Shown here one piece after another: positions 61,009 through 64,000 of a stretch of 64,000 bases of DNA. Both the position numbers and the translations under genes were made by a program. Source of the DNA: Alphaproteobacteria bacterium (GTDB lineage: Bacteria; Pseudomonadota; Alphaproteobacteria; CALKHQ01); contig JAWKYB010000015.1 of the NCBI GenBank assembly GCA_041396705.1, positions 71,570 through 135,569 on the forward strand, written 5' to 3'. Every line of letters begins with the position of its first letter. Positions within the stretch are counted from its first letter, which is position 1. The notes under the pieces are model-generated. The model searched no databases and had not been told where the DNA came from. It saw nothing but the letters and a program-made list of their open reading frames with translations.

Positions 61009-62035
61009 CGCCTTGGCCTTCCGTCGCCGCCGTCTTCACGTTGAACCGGGTGAAGATCGCGCACGGCACGTGCGAGATCGTCTCGGCCGCGATCAGCGCC
61101 GGCGCGGTGGACAGCGCCAGCGCCCGCGCCAGCATCAGCGCCGTGTCCTGGCCGAGCAGGAAATGCAGCACGCCCTGCTCCGCCAGCGGCACGGTGTTGC
61201 GGTTGGTCTCGTGGGCGACCACGAAGATGTCGCCCGCCCGCCCGGCCTCGCGCAGTGCCTGGGCCAGCCCGACATTGCCGCCGGCGACGTTGTAGATCGC
61301 GGCCATGTCCGGCTCGGCGTCGAGCAGCGCACGCACCGCCTGCCGGGTCTTCTCCGGCGAATCGTCGCCCTTGACGACATCGCTGAGCACCAACCGCGGC
61401 GCCTGGCTGCGCAGCTGGGTGCGGAAGCCGATCTCGCGGTCCTCGTGGCAGCGGAAGCTGGCGCTGCCGACGACCACGCCGACACGGGCGTCGCGGTCGC
61501 GCAGCAGGCTTCCGATCAGGAAGGCCGCCGTCTGGCCGGCGGCCCGGTCGTCGATGCCGACGAAGGCATCGCGCGCTGCCGGGTCCAGGTCCGACACCAT
61601 CGCCACCACGCGTTTGCCGCGCTGACGGGCGGCGGACAGGATCTTGACCGTGGCGGCGTCGTTCTTGACGATGGCCAGCAGCGGCCGGGCCGTGTCGGCG
61701 CAGGCCGCGGCCAGCGCGGCATGGACCGCTGCCTCGCCCTGCTGGTACAGGTCGTTCGGCGCCACCGGCAGGCCGTCCTCGTCGACGATGCGCAGCACCT
61801 CGTCGGCGAAGCCGCGTCCGGCCTGCATCACCATGTCGACCGGCGCCGACGCGCACTGGGCCGCGGCGCCGGTGCCGTCGAGGCGCGCGCACGCCGCGTG
61901 GATCTGCTGTCGGGTGCTGGGATGCACCCGGCCGCGCCCGTTCAGCGCCCGGTCGACCGTCGCCCGCGAGTAGCCGGTGGCGCGCGCGATCTCCTTGATC
62001 GACGCGCGGCGCTGGCGCTCGGTGACCTCGTTCAT
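61001..62035 (-). CDS. LacI-family transcriptional regulator
   Basis: 344 aa. HTH at SIKEIARATGYSRATVDRALNGRGRVHPSTR (about 12-43) then a periplasmic-binding-like effector domain (VDMVMQAGRGFADEVLRIV, ALLDAEPDMAAIYNVAGGN). Would respond to a sugar or polyol and control the ABC operon and the dehydrogenase through palindromes such as those at 58.04 kb. Overlaps the first desaturase by eight bases. It diverges from the second desaturase. Confidence 0.9.
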   Translation of the reverse strand: MNEVTERQRRASIKEIARATGYSRATVDRALNGRGRVHPSTRQQIHAACARLDGTGAAAQCASAPVDMVMQAGRGFADEVLRIVDEDGLPVAPNDLYQQGEAAVHAALAAACADTARPLLAIVKNDAATVKILSAARQRGKRVVAMVSDLDPAARDAFVGIDDRAAGQTAAFLIGSLLRDRDARVGVVVGSASFRCHEDREIGFRTQLRSQAPRLVLSDVVKGDDSPEKTRQAVRALLDAEPDMAAIYNVAGGNVGLAQALREAGRAGDIFVVAHETNRNTVPLAEQGVLHFLLGQDTALMLARALALSTAPALIAAETISHVPCAIFTRFNVKTAATEGQGDD

Positions 62036-62119
62036 GGCTGCCCTGTTCCCTGACCTGCCAGCGGGCCGGGCACGCGCGCCGCCTGCCCGCTTCGCCTCAT
62101 AATGAGGCAACTGTGATGT

Positions 62120-62130
62120 CGCAATTTGCG
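62120..62130. promoter_or_regulatory. Palindrome in the lacI/desaturase divergent promoter region
   Basis: cgcaatttgcg is a perfect 11-base palindrome lying between the LacI gene and the second desaturase gene. Its sequence differs from the cgaaacgtttcg sites, so it may be an operator for another factor or chance. Confidence 0.35.
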
Positions 62131-62228
62131 GTCATACGCGATAGAAGCGTGCGCAACAAGGCGCAAAATGAGTGCGAAGGGGCACGGCCGCGCGTGCGGA
62201 GCCGCCGGATGCCCGCCGGAGCGTACGC

Positions 62229-63248
62229 ATGAGCAGCATCGACGACCTCGCCTATGGCCTTCGCGACAAGCGTGGCGACTGGCGCCCGAAAGACCCGATC
62301 GCCCCGGCGCCGCTGCTGGCGTTCCCGCCGCGGCCGCTCGCCATCCTGAGATGGCTGCCGCACTATGTCCTGCCGTGGGCCGCGCTGTTCTTCGCCATCG
62401 CGGCCGCCTTCTGGTTCTGGCTGACGCCGGACATCGCGACCATGAAGACGCTGTCGGCCGGATGGATCGCGTGGCTGCTGGTCCGCAACATGGTCGCCGT
62501 GCTGCTGTTCTACGGCGCGTTCGAGCTGCCGCTGTACCTGCGCCGCGCGCAGGGCGGGCAGTTCCGCTACAACGCGCGCTGGCCGGCCGACAACCGCAGC
62601 GACGTGTTCCTGTTCCGCAGCCAAACCGTCGACAACATGATCCGCACCTTCGGCTTCGGCGTGCCGATCTGGACCGCCTATGAGGTGCTAATCCTGTGGG
62701 CGTTCGCCAACGGCTGGGGCAATTGGGTGAGCTGGTCGGACAACGCGGTCTGGCTGGTCGCGTTCGCGCTGCTGATCCCGATGCTGCACGACCTGCACTT
62801 CTTCTGCATCCACCGGCTGATCCACACGCCGTGGCTTTATCGCCGGGTGCATGCGGTGCACCACAACTCGGTCAATCCCAGCCCGTGGTCCAGCCTGTCG
62901 ATGCACCCGGTGGAGCACCTGCTCTACTGGTCCGGCGCGCTGATCCACCTGGTGGTGCCGTCGCACCCGCTGCTGGCGCTGTTCCACATCTATGTGGCCG
63001 GTTTCGGCGCCGTGGTCGGCCATATCGGCTTCGACCGCATCGTCGTCGGCCGGCTGGCGATCCCGACCCACGCCTTCGCCCACTACCTCCACCACAAGTA
63101 TTTCGAGGTGAACTACTCCGACGGCGGCATCCCGCTGGATAAGTGGTGCGGCAGCTGGCACGACGGCACCAAGGCCGGCGACGCCCTGATGGACGCGCGC
63201 ATGCAGGAAAAGCGGGCGCGCCTGATGACCGCCGCCGGCCGGAGCTGA
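62229..63248 (+). CDS. Membrane fatty acid hydroxylase / sterol desaturase family, copy 2
   Basis: 339 aa, paralogue of the 60 kb protein: same N-terminal RDKRGDWRP, same layout of membrane segments and the same His clusters (HFFCIHRLIH, HAVHHNSVN, AHYLHHKYFEVNY). Divergently transcribed from the LacI gene, over 193 bases. The conserved HYLHHKYFEVNYSDGGIP closely matches copy 1, so both should be active diiron enzymes, probably acting on different or the same lipid. Precedes the isomerase by 114 bases on the same strand. Confidence 0.88.
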   Translation: MSSIDDLAYGLRDKRGDWRPKDPIAPAPLLAFPPRPLAILRWLPHYVLPWAALFFAIAAAFWFWLTPDIATMKTLSAGWIAWLLVRNMVAVLLFYGAFELPLYLRRAQGGQFRYNARWPADNRSDVFLFRSQTVDNMIRTFGFGVPIWTAYEVLILWAFANGWGNWVSWSDNAVWLVAFALLIPMLHDLHFFCIHRLIHTPWLYRRVHAVHHNSVNPSPWSSLSMHPVEHLLYWSGALIHLVVPSHPLLALFHIYVAGFGAVVGHIGFDRIVVGRLAIPTHAFAHYLHHKYFEVNYSDGGIPLDKWCGSWHDGTKAGDALMDARMQEKRARLMTAAGRS

Positions 63249-63362
63249 TGGCGGCATCGCCGGTGCCGGCCGACGCCTGCCGCCGCGATCGAGCCGATTG
63301 ACTTCGGCCCCGCTTCCGCCTTCTTACCCACCCATCGCAACGCCCTTGAGGACCACCCCACC

Positions 63363-64000
63363 ATGAAGATCGGGCTCGTTTCCGACTCGCTCGCCCACCT
63401 GCCGTTCGACGACATGCTGGCCACCGCCGCCCGGCTCGGCGTGCAGGGCGTCGAGGTCAATGCTGGCAACTGGTCCTCGGCGCCGCACCTGGATCTGGCC
63501 GGCCTGCTGGCCGACGCCGGCGCCCGCCGCGGCTTCCTCGACGCCATCGCCGCCCAGGGGCTGGAGCTGATCGCGCTCAACGCCAACGGCAACCAGCTGC
63601 ACCCGACCGACGGCGCCCGCCAGTCGCAGGTGCTGCACGACACAATCCGGCTCGCCGGCCTGCTCGGCGTCGGCAAGGTGGTGCTGATGTCCGGCCTGCC
63701 CGAGGGCGCGCCCGGCGACCGCACGCCGAACTGGATCGTCTCGTCCTGGCCGCCGGAGACCGGCGAGATCGTCGCCTGGCAGTGGAGCGAGAAGCTGGTG
63801 CCCTACTGGCGCGACCTGGTCGCCCGCGCCGAGGACAACGGCGTCTCGCGGCTGGCGGTGGAGATTCACGGCAACCAGCTGGTCTACAACGTGCCCGGGC
63901 TGCTGCGCCTGCGCGAGGCCGTCGGCCCGGTGGTCGGCGCCAACCTCGACCCCAGCCACCTGATGTGGATGGGCGCCGACCCGCTGGTCGCCATCGATGC
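63363..64000 (+). CDS. Sugar phosphate isomerase/epimerase (AP-endonuclease-2-like TIM barrel), cut by window edge
   Basis: At least 212 aa visible. KIGLVSDSLAHLPFDDMLATAARLGVQGVEVNAGNW, then GLELIALNANGNQLHP, LLGVGKVVLMSGLPEG and a metal-site stretch RLAVEIHGNQLVYNVPGLLRL then GANLDPSHLMWMG. These match xylose-isomerase-like TIM barrels involved in sugar/polyol breakdown (IolE/IolH type). The gene runs past the right end. It fits the IolG-like dehydrogenase and ABC transporter as part of the same catabolic locus. Confidence 0.88.
   Translation, partial: MKIGLVSDSLAHLPFDDMLATAARLGVQGVEVNAGNWSSAPHLDLAGLLADAGARRGFLDAIAAQGLELIALNANGNQLHPTDGARQSQVLHDTIRLAGLLGVGKVVLMSGLPEGAPGDRTPNWIVSSWPPETGEIVAWQWSEKLVPYWRDLVARAEDNGVSRLAVEIHGNQLVYNVPGLLRLREAVGPVVGANLDPSHLMWMGADPLVAID

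Overview
The window is high-GC, gene-dense DNA that reads as an alphaproteobacterial chromosome. The evidence is a PopZ (DUF2497) gene between valS and a tolC/pcm pair, an argS-dgt-erpA-xthA block, HWE-type histidine kinases, PAS_5-type proteins, a SapC-family protein and tRNA genes that encode their own CCA. A Rhodospirillales-like lineage is my best guess; the sequence does not fix it. I see no phage, integrase, transposase, CRISPR array or replication origin.

Layout. 0-5 kb: housekeeping genes (argS cut by the left edge, dgt, erpA, xthA) and an EamA exporter. 5-14 kb: a periplasmic serine hydrolase, a lone ACP plus ketosynthase pair of NodF/NodE type, an odd tRNA with an Asn anticodon and a long variable arm, a YceI lipoprotein, two tandem secreted paralogues of unknown function, ilvD, a peroxiredoxin-like protein and a Gfo/Idh/MocA oxidoreductase. 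14-21 kb: a PAS_5 protein, then valS, popZ, tolC and pcm on the minus strand, and tRNA-Cys. 21-30 kb: a SapC-family protein, a possible N-heterocycle catabolic group (formamidase-like, FAD hydroxylase, amidohydrolase), a CpdB-type periplasmic phosphodiesterase, two REP-like hairpin repeats and an SDR.

30-55 kb is rich in signal transduction: an HWE kinase followed by a ribbon-helix-helix/receiver fusion and a second receiver; a protein ending in a FliM-like peptide; a three-gene ParA - ribbon-helix-helix - PAS operon; a CheY-like receiver with two large hybrid kinases, the second starting with a Phd/YefM antitoxin-like domain and carrying several frameshifts; and a MASE1 kinase with its receiver next to a receiver-kinase protein. 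tRNA-Gln, a Ppx/GppA phosphatase, rlmE, a Nudix hydrolase and a divergent PanB-like enzyme lie among them.

55-64 kb looks like a sugar or polyol uptake and catabolism locus: ABC permease, a frameshifted ATPase and a binding protein with tandem LacI-type palindromes upstream, a GNAT protein, an IolG-like dehydrogenase, two paralogous membrane fatty-acid-hydroxylase/sterol-desaturase proteins on either side of a LacI regulator, and a sugar isomerase/epimerase cut by the right edge.

The strongest candidates for undescribed biology are the ParA/RHH/PAS operon, the class-II-like tRNA with anticodon GUU, the Phd-kinase and RHH-receiver fusions, the tandem Cys4 secreted paralogues, and the desaturase-LacI-desaturase locus. 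Apparent single-base frameshifts at two unrelated loci mean indel errors in the assembly must be excluded before calling pseudogenes.
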